Assembly (NCBI GenBank): GCA_940671915.1
Contig: CALNVZ010003425.1
Coordinates: 35,820,191 to 35,884,190 of the forward strand
Direction of reading: 5' to 3'
Source of the DNA: Paracentrotus lividus
Lineage: Eukaryota; Echinodermata; Echinoidea; Camarodonta; Echinidae
Length of the DNA stretch: 64,000 nt
Positions 23,500 to 33,554 of the stretch are shown one piece after another (the first letter of the stretch is position 1; the number at the start of each line of letters is the position of its first letter). A program made the translations under genes and the position numbers. The notes beneath the pieces were generated by a model. The model saw only the letters and a list, made by a program, of their open reading frames with translations, did no database searches and was not told where the DNA came from.

Positions 23500-23775
23500 A
23501 GCACCGCACCGAAGCCGCTTTTAATCATAACAATGAATAGAACTGGCCCGTGATTGGTCAGAAAGTTTCTATGGGCACTCGCCTAATTAGCATTAAGTGT
23601 TGAAAGTTGATTGAAGCGATCATGTAGTCATTAATAAAATCTGGAGCTCCAAGCAACAAGATTTCATATCATTATCAGAATCGTTCGAGTAAACATCGTT
23701 TGTTCTTATCCAGTATTTCCTCGTCATCTGTTATTCATAAATTCTTACCAAAACTTCAATTAGTTAATCCTCGTC
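23500..23775 (+). promoter_or_regulatory. family promoter, gene 2
   Basis: TTTAATCAT at 23520 and ATTGG at 23553, again 33 nt apart, then TTTCATATCATTATCAG and GTTCGAGTAAACATCG. Nearly identical to the gene 1 promoter, including TTTCTATGGGCACTCGCC. Confidence 0.65.
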
Positions 23776-24453
23776 ATGTCTTCCGCTGTCTTTACGGTTC
23801 CTGTACATCATCCAACAATGCTAGACCGCGATCCGTATTGGTCAGACGTCGACGGTCACGGCTACTACGACAGCGATGTTGATGACTACGACTCCGATGG
23901 TGTGACTCTCTTCGATCACCAAGACAGTAGAGTTATCGACGGTCAGGTGTTTCTTCCAGTGGCGTTGATACGCGACCCGAATTGGACAGACGAGTTCGAT
24001 GATGGTTTAGACCACTACGACAGCGACGAAGACTCCGAGGACCTTGATGATGATTCCAGCCTGGAGTTAGACGAACCTCTCCGGGAAGCTCAACGTATGA
24101 TCAACAACCCTCCAGCATCGACGGACGAGTCCCACAAGTGCATCGATGAGAAGCTGCTGAAGGACATCGTCGAAAGCGCTGATGCCGCCGCTCCCGAACT
24201 CGACGACGAATCGACACTGACACCCCACCAGCAGTTCCACGCCTTCCTCATCGACAACAACCAGAGGATCGAAGACGTACTTATGCCAAGGTTGAGGTCA
24301 ATGACGAAGCGCGTAATGGCGGAAGAGACGCGTTGCTTCAAATGCATGGTCAACGTGACAAGGACGTCGATGAGACTTGAGTCTGTTCTGGACAGCCTAG
24401 ATGACATGTTGGATGAGACTGAAAGGACAATCAACACCGCTCATGAGGAATGA
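23776..24453 (+). CDS. tandem acidic family protein 2 (intronless, lacks Tudor-like exon)
   Basis: A single open frame of 225 residues. The start MSSAVFTV matches the MSSPVVTV of protein 3, but the rest of the Tudor-like exon and the intron are absent. An acidic region follows, with an internal repeat of the form RDPxW(S/T)D...YDSD at about residues 17-40 and 71-92. The C-terminal domain is conserved: HKCIDEKLLKDIVESAD, the FHAFL helix, a CFKC pair and the terminal TINTAHEE. The missing exon fits an internal deletion or re-insertion of a processed copy; the intact upstream promoter favours deletion. Expected to be acidic and soluble. Function unknown. Confidence 0.78.
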   Translation: MSSAVFTVPVHHPTMLDRDPYWSDVDGHGYYDSDVDDYDSDGVTLFDHQDSRVIDGQVFLPVALIRDPNWTDEFDDGLDHYDSDEDSEDLDDDSSLELDEPLREAQRMINNPPASTDESHKCIDEKLLKDIVESADAAAPELDDESTLTPHQQFHAFLIDNNQRIEDVLMPRLRSMTKRVMAEETRCFKCMVNVTRTSMRLESVLDSLDDMLDETERTINTAHEE

Positions 24454-24593
24454 ACTTTCGTTGCGCTGTTGCGCTAATAAGCAGATTGTACATATTAGAT
24501 TGTATTTATTATTGTTGTATTGATGGACTTGTACATAATAATATTATCGAATGTAATTTATTGTCTTCATGATGTTCATTAAACATGTTTTAA

Positions 24594-24599
24594 AATAAA
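24594..24599 (+). promoter_or_regulatory. poly(A) signal AATAAA, gene 2
   Basis: AATAAA about 140 nt past the stop. The 3'UTR words TTGTATTGATG, TATTATCGAATG and TTAAAC.TGTTTTAAAA are shared with gene 1, which has AATTAAA at the matching site. Confidence 0.6.
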
Positions 24600-24954
24600 A
24601 AACTGTTGTTTTGACTTATATTTATTTTGTGATTAGCGAGTTTGCTTCGTGTTATGAGTGTGTGATTGTTGAAAGATATGTTTCGATCGTTCTTGGTGTT
24701 AGATAAGCAGTAACGGTATGAGTTGAGAACATTGGACAGAATGAACTCATTCTGAATTAACTGAATGAGTCAATTCCGACGCATGTTGGTGTTGGTGTTT
24801 GAGCTTTTTGTTCTATCCAGTGAGTCAAAAAAAAAACTTTACACCTAGAAAAATGTCAATAAAAAGGAAACCAATTTATAAAGTCCACGTTATTTTGCAT
24901 ATTCTGAAAGAGTAACTCATCTTCTGGTACCATTTTTGTGTGGTATACGTCTTT

Positions 24955-25520
24955 ACGCTTGGATGAACACTACGCTTTGTTGGCGAACATGCAAATTTCG
25001 AATTGTGCAAGGGTGGGGATGAAATTGAAACAACAAAAGCTGACAAAAAAGCAACTCCATCATGAATAAAAAGCTTATCTTCTTAACAAAAATGTTTTGA
25101 GCCAAATAACTTGGCGAGGATGTTGGTACAGTAATCGACTAGATTCTGTGTGAAAATCATATTGATTCATCAAGTAAAACATGAATTAGTACACATCAAT
25201 AAGTAAACTGTCACTGACAGACCTAAAAAGGCTTCTTAATACTTTTGAAAAGTGATTATTTTGTCTTTGACGTGTGCTCACTCATGCTTGACTCTACATA
25301 TCTATCTCATTTTCACACAAAATGTAGTCGATATGTGTAACAACGCCCTGCCAAGTTATTTGGAGCAATACATTTTCGTTAAAAAGTTATGCTATATTAA
25401 TTAGGATGGAGTTGCTTTTTTAATTGCTTTTGTTGTTTTGATTTTACTCCCACTTTTGCACAATTCGAAAGTTACATGTTCGCAAACAATGCGCCGTATT
25501 CATCCAAGCGTAACGATATG
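24955..25520. mobile_element. foldback element between genes 2 and 3
   Basis: The left arm (CTTTACGCTTGGATGAA, CGAATTGTGCAAGGGTGGG, AACTTGGCGAGG) returns inverted at the right (CCTGCCAAGTTATTTGG, CTTTTGCACAATTCG, TTCATCCAAGCGTAACG). No coding capacity. Confidence 0.7.
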
Positions 25521-25559
25521 ATTTATTTTTCAAAATAATTAAAAATGAAAATATAAAAA

Positions 25560-26305
25560 ACGAGTGGAAAGCCTTGGAGTTTTAATGAGAATCCTATTGT
25601 CACCTACGTTGATTTTGGATTATAAATGTTTTTTTTTTTGTATGTGGTAATTTATGCGCAAGATGTTTTCAATAAAGTGGCAAAATCCTGATGACGTACC
25701 AGTTTGTAAAACAATGAAAACTTTATTATTTCTTATAATAAGAAACAAAAACTGAATTGACAGCCTTATGAATGATTTGAAGTAAAGTTTTGATGACAAT
25801 CGTGCATGTGTTATCTTTCCATTCCCTTCTTCTGCCGACCAGAACTTATATCTTGTCTTTTTTTTTTACAATCTTTTATTCTTTAAATCATAATCTCTGT
25901 GTTTTAATTCTTCTCCTACTTTCTGTTTCGACCCGAGTCTTTGCCTTCTAAACTTTTAAAAATGTAGGCACATTCTGTATCTCAAATTTGTGTTTTCAAA
26001 TGTTCCGTTATAATCTGATCCTCTCCCTTTCTCTCTGTGTCTTCTTCTTTCTTCTCTCCCCCCCCCCCTCATCTTTTGCTTCTATTCTTGTTATTGTCTT
26101 CTGCCGAGCAAAATAAACTGATTCTATTTACATAATGTTAAATGTAATTAAACCATAAAATAACTCACATCATTTACAGGGGAAAAAAAATTAAAGCCTT
26201 TTATTTACAAACAACTTGTTTTCTTCTTATTTTATTTTCTCGACCTGAATTCTAGGTACATGTTTTCTACCCTTTCACTCAGATCTTCACTTTCTCTTTG
26301 TCTCA

Positions 26306-26339
<34 letters not shown>

Positions 26340-26566
26340 TACGTATTTTCTACTGTGAAACAAATCTGTTTCATCTGGGATGTTGTGCTCTCTCTATTTT
26401 CTCTCACTAAATATATTTTTCTCGTCTTGCCCATACATAAAGAATCATATAGATAATAAACACATTAAAATACACAATAAGAGGTATGAACCGTATTTAT
26501 CATTTTTCTTAATTTAATCATTCCAATCTTAAATATGTTATTAGTCTCTCTTTTGTCTTCATAAGT

Positions 26567-26603
<37 letters not shown>

Positions 26604-26640
26604 TAGTATTATTAGTATTATTACACTACTTCCCTTCATA
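25560..26640. other. spacer, low complexity
   Basis: Pyrimidine-rich runs, a CT microsatellite near 26310 and an AT run near 26580. No gene. Confidence 0.5.
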
Positions 26641-26649
26641 ATCAGAATG

Positions 26650-26775
26650 TCTAGGTCGATATGGTTCGTGCTTTTGGACAACGGTTGTCCCGTTATAACG
26701 GGTCCCGTTCATACAAATCCCAACAAATGGCCCGTTTAACGGATAGATCAGATTATTGGCCCGTGCCCTGCAAAC
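26650..26775 (+). promoter_or_regulatory. spacer module A, copy 2
   Basis: GGTTCGTGCTTTTGGAC, a CCCGTTATAACGGG palindrome, GGCCCGTTTAACGG, then ATCAGATTATTGGCCCGTGCC. It matches 20460-20580 in order and orientation. Confidence 0.5.
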
Positions 26776-27619
26776 AATGTTGCTATATATCTTTATCATG
26801 TCAGTGAAAAACAGAAGGGTTTTATTTTGGTTATATCTCGTTAGTCCAAAGGATTGATTCTATGAAAATGAAATAATGTTCATTCATTCGAAAATGAATT
26901 ATGGTTCGTGAATCCAAAATAAAATAAGGTTGAACCTTATTCATTAACAAACTTCATTCATCCGAAAGTAAGACAGGGTTCAATAATCAAACAATTTAAT
27001 AACCCTGTTCCCGTTTGAATAGACAAAATTTAATTTTCTCTATAATGAACTATTTTATTTCTTGATCACTGACCCTCATATCAGTTAATTTTTTAATATT
27101 CGAATCTTTGAACTACTAAGTAGCTACATCATTTTCAGACAAACCAACAATAACATAGAGAAAATTTGCGTGTTCTGACAAACAAACTTTCAGACAAATA
27201 ACTCTTATGTTGAAGAAGTTATCATGTGGAACAGCGAGCACCAACCTAATTTTTCATCCATTAATAAAAGTAACGCTGTTTAATTGCATTCTTATGACGG
27301 AATTGATTGAACTGCACGAGCAAGAATCTTATCTGTTAAGTAAATATAATTGTTGCTGAGCCTTCATCTCACAAAAATCTTAATTTATTACTGAAACTAT
27401 TGAAATGCTACTTTTCTCTCATTCTGACGTGAGGTACTGTTGTCGACTCATTTCCTTTTTGACTTGTATACATTTCAAATTTAGTTATTGTATTTAATTC
27501 TTAATCAAGTAATGATTATTATATATCATGTGTGTGGGACCGTTTGGTTAATTGACAGCAAACATGGCGAAGTAAGATTTTTCGTTTAATCTAGGATGTT
27601 GGAGAAAGCTATTGTTCAC

Positions 27620-27810
27620 CTCTTTCTATTGTCCGCTCACCCAGCGATCTCAAGAAAGCGCTACCCTTTGACCCCATTGTTACGTCAGGAGCCGGCCGGG
27701 AAAGGAGCATTGTGATTGGACCGCGGCATATTAACTTTAATATTTGACTAGCCAATCAGCGAGAAGACTTTCATCTCGCCCGCTAACTACCATCATTAAC
27801 GATCTACATA
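27620..27810 (+). promoter_or_regulatory. spacer module B, copy 2 (paired CCAAT)
   Basis: CCAGCGATCTCAAGAAAGCG and CTACCCTTTGACCCCATTG, then ATTGG 27715, TTTAATATT 27736 and CCAATCAG 27752, then CTTTCATCTCGCCCGCT. Same 21- and 16-nt spacings. The middle word has lost one base of the consensus. No gene follows. Confidence 0.6.
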
Positions 27811-28414
27811 CAAACTTCAAGCTTTCTATTTTAGATAATTGAAAACTGAATTTTTATTGATCATATGTATATAATTTAGATCGTGTTAATACAAAGTAAG
27901 ACACCTTTTAGTGATAATATCATGGAATTATATTAAATCTTATTCTTGTGGTTTCGATTATAATTTATTATTGAAATATTATGCAAAGAAATGAATGTTT
28001 ATAAGTTATTTATATTTCAAGAATGAATACTATTGATGGATTCATTAAGATGATATTAGCTATAATGTTAGCTCTTTCTATTACCACAATAACTGACATG
28101 ATTTTTCATTTACCATGCACCCAGAAAAGCCCTTCTGCTTTTGACCCCACCCTTACCTCCCTTTCATCTCTTCATGGTTAACATGAGCGTTATAGTTCGA
28201 GAAATAAACTTGGGTTTTGTAAAAGAGAAACTTATTTGAACTTGAAACGAACTCATTTGTATACAATGTACATTTAAAGGCAATGACATAATTTTATACA
28301 CTTTTCCGTTACATATTATGACATGCTAAGACATTCAGTGATTTTAACGCATCATAAGAGCCATTGTTTTTATTGATAGTTCAAAATGAAGACGTGAACT
28401 GAATACTAGTAATG

Positions 28415-28550
28415 TCATTTATAATTAGCAGGTCTAGTACCATTTGACCCGGCTCGCGCTCCGCCTAACGGGCCCGTTGGGAAGGGATTAGAGGCCTGTG
28501 CCCTTCCCGTTCAGTATAATCCACACAGTGGTAATTCGGTAGGATATCCG
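28415..28550 (+). promoter_or_regulatory. spacer module C, copy 2
   Basis: TCTAGTACCATTTGACCCGG, CTAACGGGCCCGTTGGGA, GGATTAGAGGCCTGTGCCCT and CAGTATAATCC match 22590-22740. Confidence 0.5.
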
Positions 28551-28564
28551 TTATGTATCTGTTC

Positions 28565-28790
28565 AATTCAATTCAGTGATTGGTTTATTGCGAATTTAAA
28601 AACTACGATTGACAGCTGAAATTAACATGTTTACAGTAAAAACACATAAAGGTCATTCATTTGTAAGCAATAACGAAATCATTACAAGACAAAAGACTAA
28701 AATTAAAATGTTTATAGTAAAAAAACACATAAAGGTCATTCACATAGAAACAAAACATAAAAATTACAGGTAAGATTTTATAAACAAAAT
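28565..28790 (+). repeat. dispersed repeat, copy 2
   Basis: Plus-strand copy of the repeat at 17240-17400 (GGTTTATTGC, GATTGACAGC, TTAACATGTTTACAGTAAAAA). AAAACACATAAAGGTCATTC is locally duplicated within it. Confidence 0.6.
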
Positions 28791-28799
28791 ATTTATATA

Positions 28800-30189
28800 T
28801 TGTAGGGGACAAAAAATTGAAAAAGTTACAGTTCTAGTAAATAGAGAATTATAAAAAAAAATAAAAAAAAAGATGGATAAAATCGGCTGTGATTTGCAAA
28901 TATGAGTATCATTTCGAAATATAAGCAAGTTTAACTGCGGAGATTTTTGTTTATGGTATAAATATTACTCATTTATTGAAAGGATTTAATGTGAAAGGAG
29001 TAGGGACATTTCTAGTGAAAAGATGATTATTATGGGCCTGGTGCGCATCGGGGCGGTTGCCCTTCCAATGAATAAAATATGGGCAAAGTATCATCCCTAT
29101 AAGAAACTCCATGATAATATGCATGAGAGCAAAATAATGATGAGGTGGTATTATTAATGATGGTATAATGATTTATTTTTTTTTATCAGAGACTCAGAAC
29201 AATACACATTTCTTTTGGAACTTATTGTAAATCTTCATTAAACTAAACCTTTTTTTTTTTTTTTTTTTTCAAATCAACTTTAATTAAATATTGCATACGA
29301 CTGACATAAGATAACATAAATATTAAATAAATGTTTTTATTCAACAAAGATATGAATGATATTACATAATGACAAAAATTATTTTACAACAGAATAATCC
29401 ATCTGTTATCCAATGATACAAATGTGTTATTTTTAAGATACATGTAACGCTCCACAGTGCGATAATATTTCAGCTTACATTTAAAAGAGTCTCGTGATAA
29501 AGGGCTATTATTGCATTTGGCGGAAAATATATTGTATTTGGCATACAATATGATAAATTTTAATTTAACCCCGACATTTCCAACCCATTGTCTTGATAAT
29601 TATGTCATGACTTGGCCTTATTGCCGAATAGGAATACAAATAAAACATAATCTTCTATCTTAAATATTATTCCTGGTCAAAATATTATAACTTCTCTCGA
29701 AAGATGTAGAAACAGTAGAATAATGTAATAGGTTTAATTTTAGGTTTACTGACAATTACTGAGGAGGGGTTTTAAGTCCACGTTTGAAGTTAGTCGTTGG
29801 ATTAGTCCATGAAAATTACAGAGGAGCAATTTTTTAATGGAATTCAAAGATACACATTGCCGTTATACGCCAAGTTATTTATCACTATTAATTTGATAAT
29901 CTTATTCCATTAACAATGTTAAAGATCGAGCGGTATCGAGAATCTATTTAACGGAGTAGCATATTATGTCATTTTTTAATCAATCCATACTCGTATTGAC
30001 CAATTTTTGGCATGCCAATTTTGATTGACAACCCAGGGTTTGAAAGGAACGAGGATGCGAGGCCTGCTCCAGCGAAGACAAAGGCGGGAGTTTCCTTCAA
30101 ACAAAAGCACAAAGTCAACCGATCATTTGGAGGGGTGAATCGAAACCTCCATTGTCTGGTCTTAATCCCCTGTCGTACCGCGCCGAAGC
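28800..30189. other. spacer before gene 3, no gene seen
   Basis: AT-rich with a poly-T run near 29250. The segment at 30010-30150 (AACCCAGGGTTTGAAAGG, GACAAAGGCGGGAG) is homologous to 23340-23410 and, weakly, to 17560-17630, so it belongs to the duplicated upstream flank. The short open frames at 29969-30209 come from this flank. Confidence 0.45.
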
Positions 30190-30450
30190 CCCGCACTAGC
30201 CGCCTTTAATCATAGCAATGAATGGAACTGGTCCGTGATTGGTCAAAAAGTTTTCAATAAGCATTCACCCAATAAGCGCTGAGCGTCGGTCGCAGTGCGA
30301 TCAACTAATCACCTTTAATCTCGGGCTTGAGTGGGAATGGCTTCATATCATTATAAGATTCGGTCGAGTAAACATCGCTTCTTCCACGCACTTCCATCTT
30401 CATCAAAAGCTTATTACTTCAATTAGTTCATCTCGCTAATTATCTTCGCC
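30190..30450 (+). promoter_or_regulatory. family promoter, gene 3
   Basis: TTTAATCAT at 30205 and ATTGG at 30238 (33 nt apart), then TTCATATCATTAT and GGTCGAGTAAACATCG. More diverged than the other two, but all blocks and the spacing are kept. Confidence 0.65.
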
Positions 30451-31661
30451 ATGTCTTCCCCTGTCGTAACGGTTCGCTGGCTCGAGCATCCCGGCGTTGG
30501 TATTGAAGAGACGGTGTCCCGTAGCCGCGTTTTTCGAATGGGTTATCTCAATGTTGGTGACGTGGTTCGAGTTCGATCTGAACACAGCTACTCCATGGCT
30601 GAAATTATTGGTAGGTTTTAATGAAAATGCAAAATGAATGAAACAAGTTGACATGATGTTTATCTTAGTATTGGTTTGTTTGCCAAAATAATTAGTTTAA
30701 TTACAAACGATAAAGGGAATGAAACAAAATTACATGATAATTACTTTACAAGTTTGTTTGGCTTTGGGATAATGCACCAGTGAAAATGATTTGATATATA
30801 TTTTTTGAATTTTAAGATTTTTTTTAAGCGTTATGAATAGAGATACCAAACACGTCTTGGGATATACAAGATGCATACTTAAGTATATAGCTTTTCCTTA
30901 TAATCAAATTCATCATGACGAAATTATGCCTGATTATGACATATTTATTTGCATTAAAAAAGAATGAAACGTTTCTTTGATTTATGTATTTATTATGTTC
31001 CTCGTTTTGGTTTCTTTATGCAGATATTCCAGCCGACCACCAGCTCCTAAACCAGACAGAGATTGCAGCCAGCTCTCCTGCACCATCTCCTCTTGGTCCT
31101 CAGGAGCCATCATCAGCCAATCCATCGCTGCTACACCTCGACCTGTCTCAGCTAAACATGTGCGACGACGGTCTAGGCCCCTACGACAGCAACGAAGACT
31201 CCGACGATTCCGAGGACTCCGATGATTTCCCAGTCTTCGTCTCTGACCAGGAATCTGATACTGCTCTCCGGCAACAAGCACAGCATTTGATCAGCAACCG
31301 CCATTCGACCACCGACGCGATCCCAGCATCGTCAGATGAGCTCCACGAGTGCATCGATGAGAAGCTTCTGGAGGACATCGTCAGGAGTGCGGACGTCTCT
31401 CCCGACCATGACGAGGAGTCCACTCTGTCAGCTGTCCAGCGGTTCCACGCCTTCCTTACCAGCAACATCCAGAGGATTGAAGAGGAACTCTTACCGAGGG
31501 TGACGTCTGTAGCAGAGGACATGCTGGAGGAGAACAGACCGTGCTTGAGATGTCTTGTCAACCTGACCAAGACTGCTGGAAGATTGGAGTCTTTGAGGGA
31601 CAACCTGACTGTCTTCTTGGGTGTGGCTGAGAGGACTATCAACACCGCTCCTGAGGAATGA
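30451..31661 (+). CDS. tandem acidic family protein 3 (Tudor-like exon + acidic/Cys domain)
   Basis: Exon 1 is 30451-30610 (53 codons plus one base), donor GTAGGT; exon 2 is 31024-31661 after TTTCTTTATGCAG. The joined frame gives 265 residues. Exon 1 has the Tudor/SH3-like pattern (LNVGDVVRVRSEHSYSMAEI), with the same phase-1 intron position as gene 1. Exon 2 has the acidic run YDSNEDSDDSEDSDDF, then HECIDEKLLEDIVRSADVS, a helical part (FHAFLTSNIQRIEEELLP), a CLRC pair and the terminus TINTAPEE. The close match to protein 1 from RLESLRDNLTVFL onwards shows recent duplication or gene conversion. Function unknown; the domain layout would fit a nuclear protein. Confidence 0.78.
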
Positions 31662-31844
31662 ACTGTAACCAGAATGAACTGCCACCAATATGAACTGCCA
31701 CCAATATGAACTGTCAACAATGAACTGTCATCAAGAATGTACATATTGAACTATGCATGTATAATTTATTTTCGTATCGATGCAATATTTTGTATAAATG
31801 AAAACTTGCCATTTTCCATGATATTAAACTTGTGTTTAAGTGTA

Positions 31845-31850
31845 AATAAA
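31845..31850 (+). promoter_or_regulatory. poly(A) signal AATAAA, gene 3
   Basis: AATAAA about 185 nt past the stop. Just before it a short ATGAACTGCCACCAATATGA-type word is repeated three times in the 3'UTR (31674-31735). Confidence 0.55.
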
Positions 31851-31854
31851 AATT

Positions 31855-32310
31855 GTTGTGCTAAACTTGAGTCAAAACTACTTTGTTGTGTCAAACCTCA
31901 ATCATTTTTAAGTGTCAGGCTTGAGTAAAACTGTGTTGTGTAAAATTTCAGTCGAACTGTGTAAGTTGTTTCAAACCTGAGTCAAACTTTTGCGGTGTTA
32001 GAACGGAGTCAAACTGTGTTAGTTGAGTCAAACTTGAGCAAATTGTGTTTATAGTTGTGCAAAACATGGGGCAAATTTTGTAAGTTGTGTCAAACTCGAG
32101 TAAAAGAGTGTTAGTTTTTGTGAAACTTGAGGCAAACTATGTCAGTGGTGTAAACTTGAGTCAAATTTTGTAAGGTGTGCAAAAACTTGAGTCATACTTT
32201 GTTGTGTGAAACTTGAGTCTGACTGTATTAGATGTGTCAAACTTTAGTCAAAACTTATAAGTTGTGCCAGAATTGAGTAAAACTTTAGTAGTTTATGTCG
32301 GTCAACCTGT
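31855..32310. repeat. degenerate minisatellite (TCAAACTTGAGTCAAA)
   Basis: About 12 diverged units of 30-45 bp containing GTGTCAAACTTGAGTCAAACT. It starts directly at the gene 3 polyadenylation region. Confidence 0.75.
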
Positions 32311-33398
32311 AGATGATGTTTGTTGGTGTTTTGTTTTGTTTTGTTTTTGTTTAGTTTTTTTTAGGGTAAAGGGAGGTATTATGGGTATCATGATTTGAAT
32401 TTTGTTCCCTCTGTGTGGAGTATCTCAGTGAGCAGCGAATGATTGAAAATCTAAAGCTTTTTGTTTCAAAGTGTGTTGATGCATTATGAAATTTATTTGT
32501 ATTGAGTGTGATAGTAGAGCACTTTATTAATTCAAATTTTTACACCTATTTTCTTTTCTCATCACATTTCTCTTAATTTGTCTCGGTTATCTTCTTCTCT
32601 TGTTTATTTTGTCAACAATTTAGTTTGTCTATTTTTTCTTGATTTGTTTTTCTATCCTTCAATCTTTCAGCTTCTTTACTCTTGGGCCCTTCACATTTCT
32701 TTATTTTTCTTCTCTTATCTTCAAGGCAAACAAGTGATATACTCTCTTCTATTAGTGTCATTTTCAGCCTCAAATATATTCTTTTAAAATTTGTCTCTTT
32801 CCTTTGATCTACATATATGATTGCAGAACTCTACCGCTCACCTCTTTCCATACCCCTCACCTCTTTCCATACCCTTTTAAATTATCTGTTCTCTTCCTCT
32901 CTATATCTTCTTACCCTTTCCCTCTCTCTCTTGAACATTGGGCTGCATGCATACAAAAGTAATTGCTTTTACTAGGATTCTACTTATACATATACTTTTT
33001 AGTCAAACTCATTTCAATATACTCTTTTATTCTGTTTCAAAAATGATATAATATCATAATAAGAGAAAGGAACAAAAATCTAGGAAAGGCAATTATTTGC
33101 ATTTGTGCATTCGGCCCATTAACACACTAGTTTCTGAGTTATTTCTTTCTTTTTTCCCCTTGATATGTGTGTGTGTGTGCGTATTTCCCAATTTAACGCG
33201 GATTGCGCTTTGGGAAATGTTATTTCACGGTGATGATGACAAATTTTTCTACAATATTTTGTTTTACTGATATAATCTTCTAAATCAATTGTTTAGATAA
33301 AACAATACATTTATTGAATAAATCTAATTTATATGAACAAAAAATAGTAGATGAAACTATTTGTTAAATTCTGAATCTTTGTTTTGTTTTTCTTTTAG
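32311..33398. other. pyrimidine-rich region before the first CNTLN exon seen
   Basis: T- and CT-rich, with a GT microsatellite near 33168. No exon found. It ends in the polypyrimidine tract and AG of the exon at 33399. Confidence 0.5.
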
Positions 33399-33554
33399 GA
33401 CATGCTAGAAAACAAGATTTTAAGTTTAACAGAGACACTGGACAAGAGAAAGGTAGAGATTGATTCCTTGAGGAAACGGGTTGCCGTAGTAACAAAGGAG
33501 AAGCATCACTACGAGCAGCAGACTTTTGATCTTCGGAACGAGCTAGATAAAAAG
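33399..33554 (+). CDS. CNTLN: CNTLN-like exon a (coiled coil)
   Basis: 52 codons, acceptor TTTTCTTTTAG, donor AAG|GTGAGA. Encodes heptad-rich sequence (LTETLDKRKVEIDSLRKRV). It has a clear acceptor, so earlier exons must exist. Confidence 0.8.
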
